The position numbers and the translations under genes were made by a program. The notes beneath the pieces were generated by a model. That model was given only the letters and a program-made list of their open reading frames with translations, was not told the DNA's origin and ran no database searches. Below, one piece after another: positions 28,848-38,348 of a stretch of DNA of 44,192 bases (position 1 is its first letter; every line of letters starts with the position of its first letter). The stretch is from the NCBI GenBank assembly GCA_016720685.1, contig JADKKC010000065.1, positions 1 through 44,192 on the forward strand. The letters run 5' to 3'. This DNA comes from Zoogloea sp. Its GTDB lineage: Bacteria; Pseudomonadota; Gammaproteobacteria; Burkholderiales; Rhodocyclaceae.

Positions 28848-29474
28848 ATGCCCAGCCTCGACACCCTTCTCGCCTTTCTCGGCATTTCCGTTCTGATCAC
28901 CCTCGCGCCCGGCCCCGACAACCTGATGGTGATCGGTCAGAGCCTTGCGCGCGGAGCCCGCGCCGGGCTGGCCTTCGGCCTTGGCTGCGCCAGCGGATGC
29001 CTCACCCACATCGCCTGGGCCACCCTCGGCATCGCCGCGCTGGTGCGCGCCTCGCCCGGACTCTTTTTCGCCTTCAAGCTGGCCGGCGCGGCCTGGCTGC
29101 TGTGGCTCGGCATCCAGGCCCTGAGAAGCGGCGGCACGCTCACCCCGGCCGCCGGCACACCGCCCCGGCCGTGGCCGCGCGAGATCGCCCGCGGTTTTGT
29201 CGCCAACGCGCTCAACCCCAAGGTCGGCCTGTTTTTTCTCGCCTTCCTGCCCCAGTTCACCGATCCGGCGCGGGGCAGCCTGACGCTGCAGATGCTCGTC
29301 CTCGGCCTGGTCTTCATTGCCCAGACGGTGGTGATCTTCAGCACCATGGCCTTCGCCGCCGGCAGCATCGGCCGCCTGCTGGCCCGCAACCCGCGCCTTG
29401 GCCCCTGGCTGGACCGCCTGTGCGGCGTGCTGTTCATCGGCCTGGCCGCAAGGCTGGTGAGCGGTGAGATCTAA
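28848..29474 (+). CDS. LysE/RhtB family amino-acid exporter
   Basis: Inner-membrane exporter of 208 residues with about six helices. The family signature APGPDNLMVIGQSLARGARAG is at residues about 20-40, and a second conserved region is KLAGAAWLLWLGIQALRSG. Members export lysine, homoserine, threonine or similar compounds; the substrate is not readable from the sequence. It is upstream of the ABC transporter with an 80-base gap. Confidence 0.93.
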   Translation: MPSLDTLLAFLGISVLITLAPGPDNLMVIGQSLARGARAGLAFGLGCASGCLTHIAWATLGIAALVRASPGLFFAFKLAGAAWLLWLGIQALRSGGTLTPAAGTPPRPWPREIARGFVANALNPKVGLFFLAFLPQFTDPARGSLTLQMLVLGLVFIAQTVVIFSTMAFAAGSIGRLLARNPRLGPWLDRLCGVLFIGLAARLVSGEI

Positions 29475-29554
29475 GGGTCGAGGGCGCCCGCCCGCGCCCA
29501 TCGCCGAACCTGAATCAACCCGCTCGCTCCCCTTACCCACACCTCTCATCGACC

Positions 29555-31369
29555 ATGCGACGCTCTCCCTCCGGCGCCCAGCCGCTTCCCGCCTCCGGCG
29601 AACGCCACGACTGGCAGACCATCAAGAAGCTGCTGCCCTACCTGTGGGCCTACAAGTGGCGCGTGCTGTTCGCCCTTGGCTGCCTGCTCTCGGCCAAGTT
29701 TGCCAACGTCGCCGTGCCGCTGGTCTTCAAGCAGGTGGTCGACGGCCTCGACATTTCCCGCGAGCAGGCCTTCATCGTGGTGCCCGCCGCGCTGCTGGTG
29801 GCCTACGGCGCGCTGCGCTTTTCCACCTCGCTGTTCACCGAGCTGCGCGAGCTGATCTTTGCGCGGGTCACCCAGGAATCCGTGCGCGAGATCTCGCTCC
29901 AGGTATTCGGCCACCTGCACGCCCTGTCGCTGCGCTTTCACCTTGAACGCCAGACCGGCGGCCTCACCCGCGACATCGAACGCGGCACCCGCTCGATCGG
30001 CTCCCTGATCAGCTACACGCTGTATTCGATCCTGCCGACCTTCATCGAAATCGGCATGGTGCTCGGCATCCTGCTGGTGAAATACGAACCCAGCTTCGCG
30101 ATCATCACCGTCGTCACGCTGAGCCTCTACATCACATTCACCTTCAAGGTCACCAACTGGCGCACCGCGCTGCGCCGCCAGGCCAACGAACTCGATTCCG
30201 CCGCCAACGCCCGCGCCATCGACAGCCTGATCAACTTTGAAACGGTCAAATACTTCAACAACGAAGCCTTCGAAGCCCGCCGCTACGACACCGAGCTGGC
30301 CAAATGGACGGCCGCCCAGATCCGCAACCAGAAGTCGCTGTCGCTGCTCAACATCGGCCAGGCCGCCATCATCGCGGTGGGCGTCACCGCCATGATGTGG
30401 CGCGCCGCGCTGGGCGTGGCCAACGGCAGCATGACCCTCGGCGACCTGGTGCTGGTCAATGCCTTCCTGATCCAGCTCTACATTCCGCTCAACTTCCTCG
30501 GTGTGCTGTACCGGGAAATCCGCCAGGCCCTGACCGACATCGAGCGCATGTTCGGCCTGATGGCCACCCACCGCGAAGTGGCCGACGCACCCGGCGCCCG
30601 CGCACTGGCCCGCGGCCCGGCCGACCTGCGTTTCGATCACGTGGGCTTTGCCTACGAGCCAACCCGTAAAATCCTCCACGACGTGGATTTTGCGATTCCG
30701 GCCGGCAAGACCGTGGCCGTGGTCGGGCACTCCGGCTCCGGCAAATCCACGCTGGCCCGGCTGCTGTTCCGCTTCTACGACGTGCAAGGCGGCGCCGTGT
30801 GCATCAACGGCCAGGACATCCGCCAGCTCACCCAGGACAGCCTGCGTGCCGCCATCGGCATCGTTCCGCAGGACACCGTGCTCTTCAACGACACCCTGTT
30901 CTACAACATCCAGTACGGCCGCCCCGAAGCCAGCCGCGAGGAAGTCGAAGCCGCCGCCCGCGCCGCCCAGCTCGAAGACTTCGTCGCCCGCCTGCCCGAA
31001 GGCTGGCAGACCCGCGTCGGCGAGCGTGGCCTCAAGCTCTCCGGCGGCGAAAAGCAGCGCGTCGCCATCGCCCGCACCCTGCTCAAGAACCCCGACATCC
31101 TGATCTTCGACGAAGCCACCTCGGCCCTCGACTCCAAGACCGAAAAAGCCATCCAGGTCCAGCTCGACGCCGCCGCCCGCGGCCGCACCACCCTCGTCAT
31201 CGCCCACCGGCTGTCAACCGTCATGAACGCCGACGAGATCATCGTGCTCGACCAGGGCCGCATCGTCGAACGCGGCAGCCACGCCGAACTCCTCGCCAAA
31301 GGCACGGCCTACGCGCAAATGTGGAAACTCCAGCTCGAAGAGCGCGAAACCGAGGACGAGGCAGCCTGA
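29555..31369 (+). CDS. Atm1-type ABC transporter (fused membrane and ATPase domains)
   Basis: Half-transporter of 604 residues that works as a homodimer. The six-helix membrane domain spans about residues 30-320 and has the Atm1/ABCB7 family pattern INFETVKYFNNEAFEARRYD. The nucleotide-binding domain has Walker A GHSGSGKST (Lys397), signature LSGGEKQRVAIART, Walker B ILIFDEATSALD and H-loop IAHRLST. Atm1 relatives export glutathione-linked persulfides or metal-glutathione complexes; this role is inferred. It is intact and of normal length. Confidence 0.93.
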   Translation: MRRSPSGAQPLPASGERHDWQTIKKLLPYLWAYKWRVLFALGCLLSAKFANVAVPLVFKQVVDGLDISREQAFIVVPAALLVAYGALRFSTSLFTELRELIFARVTQESVREISLQVFGHLHALSLRFHLERQTGGLTRDIERGTRSIGSLISYTLYSILPTFIEIGMVLGILLVKYEPSFAIITVVTLSLYITFTFKVTNWRTALRRQANELDSAANARAIDSLINFETVKYFNNEAFEARRYDTELAKWTAAQIRNQKSLSLLNIGQAAIIAVGVTAMMWRAALGVANGSMTLGDLVLVNAFLIQLYIPLNFLGVLYREIRQALTDIERMFGLMATHREVADAPGARALARGPADLRFDHVGFAYEPTRKILHDVDFAIPAGKTVAVVGHSGSGKSTLARLLFRFYDVQGGAVCINGQDIRQLTQDSLRAAIGIVPQDTVLFNDTLFYNIQYGRPEASREEVEAAARAAQLEDFVARLPEGWQTRVGERGLKLSGGEKQRVAIARTLLKNPDILIFDEATSALDSKTEKAIQVQLDAAARGRTTLVIAHRLSTVMNADEIIVLDQGRIVERGSHAELLAKGTAYAQMWKLQLEERETEDEAA

Positions 31370-31517
31370 CAACGCGGGTGGCATCTGCGGGCGGGCGGGC
31401 CTATTGTGTTAATGGCAAGGCGGACTTCCGGAACACGCCGAACGGTCGCCAGAAGCTTATGCAGCAAGATGGCCGGAAGCGTTTTCCCGGCACCAGAAGA
31501 GGGAGGCATTGCGAACA

Positions 31518-32267
31518 ATGGGCTCGTTTCGAATTCCGGGAAGCCTTGGTATCCATGCAAATTCGGGGTGGACCTTGCAAACCTTTCATGGCCTGCCTTC
31601 CTACATTGAGCAGAAAAATCTGGCCGCGACCCAAAAGCGCAGCAGCGGCAGCATTCCTTCACCCCAGCCTGCAATCCCACTGGATAACGACACCCGCACG
31701 CTTGCGGCAACAGCCTATGGCGAGGGTTCATCGGGCAACGTATTCAACGAAATGGCCGCAATCGCCAATGTTCTGGTGCGCCAGCAAAAGGCCCGCGGCT
31801 ACAAGAGCATCTCGGCGTTCATCTCTGCCGACAGGAATTTCGCGTATGCCGCCCACGACGGAAATGAACGCTACACGCAGTTGATGAAGGCTAGCGAATC
31901 ACAGATATCGACCTCCAAGGGTATGGCAGACGCGCTGAAAGGCGCGATCAACGCCCTTTCGCCGGCTTCGGTCGATTATTCGGGAGGTGCCTATTTCTGG
32001 GACGGCGCCGACATCGAGAGCAACTACGAAAAACACGCCAAAGTCCGAGGCGGCATTCGTTTCAGCGATGTCGCCCACAATCTGTACAAGATCAAAGAAA
32101 AAGAGGTTCCGGGAGAAGAGTGGTGGCGAGATAACCGAGGGAAGAAAACAAAGGTCCGCGGGCAATGGAAATACAAATATGAATCCACTGCAGCCTGGGG
32201 CGGCACGATCTTCTGGAAATACAACCAGGACTTCCTGAGCGCCACCGGCAACAAGGAATACAACTGA
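31518..32267 (+). CDS. SleB-like (Hydrolase_2) cell-wall hydrolase domain protein, candidate effector
   Basis: Protein of 249 residues without signal peptide or membrane helix. From about residue 60 it has features of the SleB/CwlJ-type Hydrolase_2 fold: TLAATAYGEGS with the likely catalytic Glu, EMAAIANVLVRQQ in the position of the family's VA-xVI-NR segment, FAYAAHDGN, and DYSGGAYFWDG. The first 60 residues are unassigned. GGGAGG lies upstream of the ATG at 31518; an in-frame TTG at 31509 is less likely. Base composition is visibly less G+C-rich than its neighbours, suggesting transfer. The stop overlaps the start of the next gene, which encodes a secreted protein. The pair fits an effector/immunity arrangement, but no secretion-system gene is nearby. 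Confidence 0.6.
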   Translation: MGSFRIPGSLGIHANSGWTLQTFHGLPSYIEQKNLAATQKRSSGSIPSPQPAIPLDNDTRTLAATAYGEGSSGNVFNEMAAIANVLVRQQKARGYKSISAFISADRNFAYAAHDGNERYTQLMKASESQISTSKGMADALKGAINALSPASVDYSGGAYFWDGADIESNYEKHAKVRGGIRFSDVAHNLYKIKEKEVPGEEWWRDNRGKKTKVRGQWKYKYESTAAWGGTIFWKYNQDFLSATGNKEYN

Positions 32268-32953
32268 TGCGCATGCCACGACGGTCTCTCTTGTTGCTGG
32301 CCCTTGCCGGCCCGGCCGCGCTGGCAGCCGGCGCCGCGCAAACCACCGCCGAGCTGCGCGACCTGTTGATCGAAGGGCACACCCCAGTCAGGCTCGAAGC
32401 CGCCACCGTCGATCGCGGCTGCGGGCCGGCGGGCTGCACCATCGACACGGACGGCGTGTCCATACTCCGCGACCGTGGTGCGCTGAAACAAACCGGCGGC
32501 AAGGCCATCCCCATCCGACTGCTCTCCTCCGGCCGGGCTCCCGACCTCGACTGGGAGCCGCTGGATGTTTTCCGGGTATTCGGTGAGCGGGGCTACTGGG
32601 GCACCTGCCTTGAATTCAGCCATGCTGGAATCGGCAAGAGCGGCGCCTGGCAGCGCTGGACCTCCATCGTGCTGGTGCCCCGCAATCCACCTCAGCCGCG
32701 CAGCCGGGCCTGGCGCATCGTCGGCTACCGGACCGGCTGCGACGCACTCATCACCCACCCTGACAAACCGGACACGCTCAGCCTGCCCGTGGTCGAAGTC
32801 ACCACGGTCGATAGCCGGAAAACACCTTTCGGCCTGCAGATCGTCTGGCACCACTGCAACGCCCGAAACTGCACTACCGAGATCGACCCACGGCCGGTCC
32901 GCGGCGATCCCCGCGGTGCCGACGGCGTGTTGACCATGGACGGCCCGCCTTAA
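32267..32953 (+). CDS. Secreted hypothetical protein, candidate immunity partner
   Basis: Protein of 228 residues with a strong Sec signal peptide (MRMPRRSLLLLALAGPAALA, cleaved near AGA-AQ), so periplasmic or outer-membrane associated. No family recognised. It contains several Cys residues (RGCGPAGCT, HHCNARNCT) that could form disulfides in the periplasm. Its start overlaps the stop of the upstream hydrolase in TGATG, so the two are translationally coupled. Position, overlap and export match what is expected of an immunity protein against a peptidoglycan hydrolase acting in the periplasm. Being an inhibitor is inference only. Confidence 0.65.
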   Translation: MRMPRRSLLLLALAGPAALAAGAAQTTAELRDLLIEGHTPVRLEAATVDRGCGPAGCTIDTDGVSILRDRGALKQTGGKAIPIRLLSSGRAPDLDWEPLDVFRVFGERGYWGTCLEFSHAGIGKSGAWQRWTSIVLVPRNPPQPRSRAWRIVGYRTGCDALITHPDKPDTLSLPVVEVTTVDSRKTPFGLQIVWHHCNARNCTTEIDPRPVRGDPRGADGVLTMDGPP

Positions 32954-33288
32954 AGCTCATGTAGCACCTGTTACGTAGCGTCTCGCGGTTTAAACCCCTG
33001 ATTCGCAAGGAGCGCCTCAATGCTCGCCAACCCGAATCCGCCACGCTGACGCTGGCAGCGTTGGGTTCGGCGGCCTCGTGCTGCGCCGTCGCAAGTCCTG
33101 ACCGTCACGGAGCCACAGCGTTTCCTTATAACTTTCGGCCATACGGTTTTGTCGATGAGCATCGGCCCGCCGTGTGTTTCAGGCGACACAGATCGCCCTG
33201 CCGAAAGGGGGCGGCAGGATTTCCGCATCCCGCCACAAACGAGACATGAATGGCTGTACTCAATCGGATGGACTGGTACGACCTCGCC
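32954..33288. other. Non-coding or degenerate stretch
   Basis: About 335 bases between the candidate immunity gene and the decayed two-component remnant. Short open frames exist on both strands but none has recognisable protein features, a ribosome-binding site or conserved motifs. It may be the eroded upstream part of the kinase remnant or of a lost mobile element. Confidence 0.45.
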
Positions 33289-33639
33289 AGAACCACAAAC
33301 TGGTCAGCGTGCAGGACAACGGCCCCGGCGTGCCGGAGGCGACGAAGCAGCAGATCTTCGAGCACTGGAAGAGAACGGGCAATCGGCCCTCGCCGCCGCG
33401 CTGGCCGACCCGTCGGACCTGATCATCACCGACCTGATGATGCCGCAGGTCGACGGCGAGGGCGGGAGCGGGAGGTCATCGTCTTCATGGTGAAGGGCAT
33501 CCTCGACAAGCAGGCCGCGGCGGAGCTCGGCGTTGCGGAGATGACGGTCAAGGTTCATCGGCACAACATCATGCAAAAAATGAAGGTGCGCTCCCTGCCC
33601 GATCTGGTGCGGATGATGGAGAAGGTGAACACCGGGTAG
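33289..33639 (+). pseudogene. Fused remnants of a histidine kinase and a LuxR-type response regulator
   Basis: Three frames carry successive pieces of a two-component pair. First is a kinase ATPase piece (LVSVQDNGPGVPEATKQQIF, about 33298-33357). Next is the middle of a receiver domain with its Asp strand (LIITDLMMPQVDGE, up to about 33460). Last is the LuxR-type helix-turn-helix (GILDKQAAAELGVAEMTVKV, about 33496-33555), ending at the stop at 33639. Frame changes fall between the pieces, and the missing kinase end, receiver start and receiver end fit successive deletions. A short inverted repeat (GGGTAGC/GCTACCC) overlaps the stop. Not functional as it stands. Confidence 0.75.
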
Positions 33640-33716
33640 CCGCCGCTACCCGCAGCACAACGCGTCGGCCTCGCCCCATGAGGCACAATGGAGCTCTCGC
33701 GGCCCACCCCGGAACC

Positions 33717-34877
33717 ATGCCTCCCCTGCCCCGCAGCATCGCCCACCTCGACATGGACGCCTTTTTCGCGTCGGTCGAACTGCTGCGCTACCCGCATTTG
33801 CGCGGCCAGCCGGTGGTGGTGGGCGGGCGACGGGCGCTGGCGACCACCGCAGGGCAGGCGTTTCCGTGTCTGCACGATTACGTCGGGCGCGGAGTGATCA
33901 CCACCGCCACCTACGAAGCCCGCGCCCTTGGCGTGCATTCCGGCATGGGCCTGATGAAGGCCGGCCAGCTGGCCCCGGACGCCCTGCTGCTGCCCGCCGA
34001 TTTCGAGGCCTACCGCCACTACTCGCGCCTCTTCAAGGCCACGGTGCGCGAGATCGCACCGCACCTCGAAGACCGGGGCATCGACGAAATCTACCTCGAC
34101 CTCACCGCCCTCAACCCCGACGGCACGCCCGACGGCGCCCGCCGCATCGCGCGGCAACTCCAGCACGCCGTGCTGGAAGCCACCGGGCTGTCGTGCTCGG
34201 TGGGCGTGGCGCCCAACAAGCTGCTCGCCAAGCTGTGCTCCGACCTGGACAAGCCCGCCGGCATCACCGTCGTCACCGCCGCCGACCTGCCCGCGCGCAT
34301 CTGGCCGCTGCCGGCCCGGCGCATCAACGGCATCGGCCCCAAGGCCGCGGCGCGGCTGGAAACCCTTGGCATCGCCAGCATCGGCGAACTCGCCGCCGCC
34401 GACCCGGCCTGGCTGCAGGAGCACTTCGGCGAACGCTACGGCATCTGGCTGCACCGCGCCGCCCACGGCGACGACGAACGCCCGGTAGTCACCGAGAGCG
34501 AACCGAAAAGCGTGTCCCGCGAAACCACCTTCGAGCGCGACCTGCACCCACGCACCGACAAGGCCGATTTGTCCGAGCACTTCACCCGCCTGTGCGAGCA
34601 GCTCGCCGCCGACCTCGCCCGCAAGGGCTACCTGGGCAAGACCATCGGCCTCAAACTGCGCTTCGACAACTTTCACACCGTCACCCGCGACCAGACCCTG
34701 GCCACCCCCACCGGCGACGCCGCCACGATCCGCCGCGCGGCCGGCGAATGCGCCCGGCGTGTGCCGCTCGATCGGCGCATCCGCCTGCTCGGCGTGCGGG
34801 TCAGCGGCCTTGTCCGGCCGGGCGACGTCCCGCCACACGCCACGCACACGCCCACCCAAGCCGAACTTTTCGCCTGA
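33717..34877 (+). CDS. dinB: DNA polymerase IV (Y-family translesion polymerase)
   Basis: Translesion polymerase of 386 residues. The palm metal ligands are in HLDMDAFFASVE (Asp12) and DRGIDEIYLDL. The region around VITTATYEARALGVHSGMG is the conserved finger motif, and GIGPKAAARLETLGI is the helix-hairpin-helix. The little-finger domain follows, and the protein ends in QAELFA, a good sliding-clamp binding motif (QxxLF). The insertion before VGRGVITT is common to Burkholderiales-like versions. The ATG at 33717 is preferred to the one at 33678, which adds 13 non-conserved residues. No LexA box was recognised upstream. Confidence 0.94.
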   Translation: MPPLPRSIAHLDMDAFFASVELLRYPHLRGQPVVVGGRRALATTAGQAFPCLHDYVGRGVITTATYEARALGVHSGMGLMKAGQLAPDALLLPADFEAYRHYSRLFKATVREIAPHLEDRGIDEIYLDLTALNPDGTPDGARRIARQLQHAVLEATGLSCSVGVAPNKLLAKLCSDLDKPAGITVVTAADLPARIWPLPARRINGIGPKAAARLETLGIASIGELAAADPAWLQEHFGERYGIWLHRAAHGDDERPVVTESEPKSVSRETTFERDLHPRTDKADLSEHFTRLCEQLAADLARKGYLGKTIGLKLRFDNFHTVTRDQTLATPTGDAATIRRAAGECARRVPLDRRIRLLGVRVSGLVRPGDVPPHATHTPTQAELFA

Positions 34878-34931
34878 ATACGCACCTGATAACTGCCTTT
34901 GACCATCCAAGCAGCCCTCCCGGAGATCCGC

Positions 34932-37327
34932 ATGCCCCGCCCGAACGAAGCCGTCGCTGAACACCCTGCCGAAGCCTGGCGACAGAACCTGCGCGGCGAA
35001 CACGACACACAGCTGCGCGGCCCGCGCCCCGAGTGGTGGTGGACCGGCCTCGCGCCGGCCGCCTGCCCCGGCCGCCAGCCGGACGGCACGCTCACTGCCC
35101 TGCCCCAGCCCAACCTGGCCACCTGTACCCGCGAAGCCGTACTCGCCACCTTCGACAACTGCTGGACGCTCACCGAAACGCTGTTCGCCGGCCTGCAGGG
35201 CGAGGAGGCCTTCTACCGGCCGCCTTACCACCACCTGCGCCACCCGATGATCTTTTACTACTGTCATCCGGCCGCGCTCTACATCAACAAGCTGCGCGTG
35301 GCCGGCCTCATCAAGGCCCCGCTCAACCCCTACTTCGAACGCATCTTCGAAACCGGCGTGGATGAAATGCGCTGGGACGACATGTCCAAGAACGAGATGC
35401 AGTGGCCCAGCTTTGCCGAAGCCCACACCTACCGTCAGCAGGTGTATGCCACCGTGCGCGAGCTCATCCAGACCCACCCCGAGCTCGCCGACGGCCACGC
35501 CCCGATCACCATGAATTCGCCCCTGTGGGCGCTCTTCATGGGCTTCGACCACGAGCGCATCCACCTCGAAACCTCCTCGGTGCTGATCCGCGAACTGCCG
35601 GTCGAGCTGGTCCAGCGCCCTGCCGAATGGCCCAAGCTCCACCCCAGCGCCGGCGTCGAGGCGATTTTCCGCCTCAAGCCGGCCGCGATTACTCCACGCC
35701 GGCCCTCCTCGACATTGCCGCGGCGCAGGTCAGAATCGGCAAACCGCTCGCCTGGCCCAGCTTCGGCTGGGACAACGAATACGGCGAGCGACGCGCCAGC
35801 GTGCAGGCCTTCCAGGTCGAAAGCCAGCTCGTCAGCAACGGTGCCTTCCTGGAATTCATCCAGAGCGGCGGCTACCTCGAACAAGCCTGGTGGACCGAAG
35901 CCGGCTGGGCCTGGCGCGGCTTTCGCAACAGCAAGTGGCCGTGCTTCTGGGTGCCTGACGGCCCCGCCGGCCTGCACCGCTACCGCCTGCGCACCCAGTT
36001 CGAAACCATCCCGATGCCCTGGAACTGGCCTGTCGAGGTCAATGCCCACGAAGCCGCCGCCTTCTGCGCCTGGCGCAGCACCCGCGACGGCCAGCCCTGT
36101 AGATTGCCCACCGAGGCCGAACACCACGCCCTGCGTGATGCCTCGTGGGCCGAAACCAACCCGGCGTTCCACGTCGATGGCGCCACCCTGGGCCGTGACA
36201 CCGGCTGGAACAGCCAGCTCGCCCACGGCTCCCCCTGGCCTGTCGATGCCGGCACGCCCGCGGCCAGCGGCGCGCAGGATGTCTTCGGCAACCTCTGGCA
36301 ATGGCACGGCGACGACTTCAATCCGCTGCCGGGCGGCAAGGTTCACCCCTTCTACGACGACTTCTCCACCCCCTGCTACGACGGCCACCACCAGATGATC
36401 CTCGGCGGCTCGTGGATTTCCTGTGGCGACGAAGCCGGCGTGTGGGCGCGCTTTCACTTTCGCCCCCACTTCTACCAGCACGCCGGCTTTCGCGTGGTGC
36501 ACGCGGCCCACGACGGCGGCGTGGTCAAACTCGGCGCAGGGGATTCCGGGCGCCAGGTGTATGAAGACGCCCGCATCGTCGACGAATACATGCTGCTCCA
36601 CCACGGCGAACCCAAGAGCCAGATGCCCTGGCCCGGCGGCCCCCAGTGCGCCACCGCCTTCCCGCAGCGCTGTGCCCACTGGCTGCTCGACGGCGCCCGG
36701 GAGTTCCGCAGCGGCACCGCCCGTGCGCTGGACATCGGCTGTGCCGTGGGCGGCGCCAGCTTCGAGCTGGCCCGCGAATTCGGTGAAGTGCTGGGCGTCG
36801 ATCTCAGCCGCGCCTTCATCGACGCCGCCGAAGGCCTGCAGAAAGACGGCGCCCGCCCCTACTTCCTGCGCGACGAAGGCGATCTCGGCAAAACCGTCAC
36901 GGCCCGCATCGACCCGGCCATCGAGCGCAAACGCGCCCATTTCCGCCAGGCCGACGCCTGTTCGCTGCCGGCCGAGCTGGCCGATTTCGACGCCGTGCTG
37001 CTGGCCAACCTGCTGTGCCGCCTGCCCAGCCCCAAGTCACTGCTCGGACGCCTCGGCGGCGAACGCGGACTGGTCAAGGTGGGCGGCCTGGTGGCGCTGT
37101 TCTCGCCCTATTCGTGGCTGGAACAATTCACGCCCCGGGAAGCCTGGCTGGGCGGCTTCGAGGCCGACGGCCAGCCGGTAAAGAGCGCCAACGCCCTCAA
37201 GGCCTTCATGCGCGAAGAAGGCTTTGTGCTGCGCCGGGAAGGAGAAGTCCCGCTGGTGATCCGCGAACACGCCCGCAAGTTCCAGTTCATCGTGACCCAC
37301 GGCATGCTCTGGCAGCGGGAGACTTGA
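34932..37327 (+). CDS. ovoA: OvoA: 5-histidylcysteine sulfoxide synthase / mercaptohistidine methyltransferase, one frameshift
   Basis: Makes the antioxidant thiol-histidine ovothiol. The iron-dependent sulfoxide synthase part has a DinB-like domain with YYCHPAALY (His112) and DHERIHLE (His207, His211), the expected iron ligands, plus the OvoA pattern FETGVDEMRWDDMSKNEM. An FGE-sulfatase domain follows (ASVQAFQVESQLVSNGAFLE, FGNLWQWHGDDFNPLPGG, FRPHFYQHAGFRVV). The C-terminal methyltransferase has ALDIGCAVGGASFELARE. That C-terminal domain separates OvoA from EgtB. One base is missing near 35682-35686; restoring it joins FRLKPA to DYSTPALLDIAAAQV, about 798 residues in all. GGAG lies six bases before the ATG. 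Confidence 0.92.
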
Positions 37328-37333
37328 GCTGAT

Positions 37334-37359
37334 GCAAGGGCACGGTCCGGTGCCCTTGC
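37334..37359 (+). terminator. Hairpin after ovoA
   Basis: A perfect ten-base inverted repeat, GCAAGGGCAC and GTGCCCTTGC, with loop GGTCCG, seven bases after the ovoA stop. It is followed by TCCCCC rather than a T-tract, so termination efficiency is uncertain. Confidence 0.55.
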
Positions 37360-37434
37360 TCCCCCATGCCGGCAGGCGTCAAATGACATTCAGGCAAGCC
37401 GCTGCCCTTTCACCACAAAGAAAGAGGTTTCGTC

Positions 37435-38329
37435 ATGATCCGCCCTGCCCTCCGCCCCACGTGTCACCTGCTGCTGGTGCTGTTCGCCACCTTCCTGCCG
37501 CCAGCCGTCGCCGACACCGCAGCGCCCCCCCCAATCCGCCGAAGCCCCGGAAGCCAGCTACCGCGGCCAGAAACTGGCCGACTACCTTGTCGGTAAGTGG
37601 TTCCACGACGAGATAACACCCGACAATGTGAGTGCTTCCGACGAAACACTCCTGGCGGACGGCAGCTTCAACGGCGTCATCACCCTGGTCGGCCCGGGCA
37701 GTGCGGGGCCCGGGGCCATGAAACTGGTCTATGCCGGTCACTGGAAAATCGAAGGTGACGTGATGGTCCAGAGCACGGCGACGAGCACGCCAGCACTGCC
37801 CGACCTTCCGGTTACCGAGAAATACCGCATTGAGGTTGTCGACGAACGCAACTTCATTCAGGAATCCCTGCGAAGCGGCAAGCGCCTGAGCATTCAACGC
37901 GCGGCTGCCCTCAAGCCCGTGCACGCCACGCGGGCGAGCGCACCGTGGCCCGATCCGGGCCCATCGGAAAGCTGGGTCGATATCGAAAAAAACGCAACTC
38001 ACACCTTGTCTTACGACAAGAGCAGCGTGCAGCGCCACGACGGCATCAGCGGCGCCTGGACGCGCATGACACTGACAGACGAGGCGATCAAGCAAATAGC
38101 GGTGCCGGCAAGCCAGGGCAACACCCCCACACCCAAATCCATCGACAGCTTCATCCTCTTCGATTGCACCCTCAAGGCTTACCGGCAACAGGAGGTTCGC
38201 GTCACCCTGAGCAATGGACAAAACGTGGCCGTGAAAAACCCGGCCGGGACAGATCCGCAGAACTGGAACCGCATGAACGCCCTGGTCATGCGGCCCGGCA
38301 ATCCTCAAAGAGCGCCGCACCTGCCTTGA
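37435..38329 (+). CDS. Secreted hypothetical protein, one frameshift; paralogue of next gene
   Basis: About 297 residues with a Sec signal peptide (CHLLLVLFATFLPPAVA) and AGAGG before the ATG. The frame breaks in a run of eight C (37528-37535); removing one C joins ADTAAPPQ to SAEAPEASYRGQKLADYLVG, continuous to the stop at 38329. Recognisable blocks are DYLVGKWFHDE, VYAGHWKIEGD and a C-terminal half with WVDIEKNATHTLSYDKSSV and GAWTRMTL. These blocks recur in the next gene. The early GKW motif and strand-rich middle are reminiscent of lipocalin-like folds, but this is not established. Confidence 0.65.
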
Positions 38330-38348
38330 TCAGCCGCAGAGGCACACA

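Noticed and set aside
26727..29549. A 940-residue minus-strand open frame
   Set aside because: Most of it is the antisense of the CZB receptor and LysE genes; only the C-terminal 213 residues (DUF2238) are a real protein.
32971..33228. Minus-strand open frame as a transposase remnant
   Set aside because: No DDE motif, terminal repeats or target duplication could be seen.
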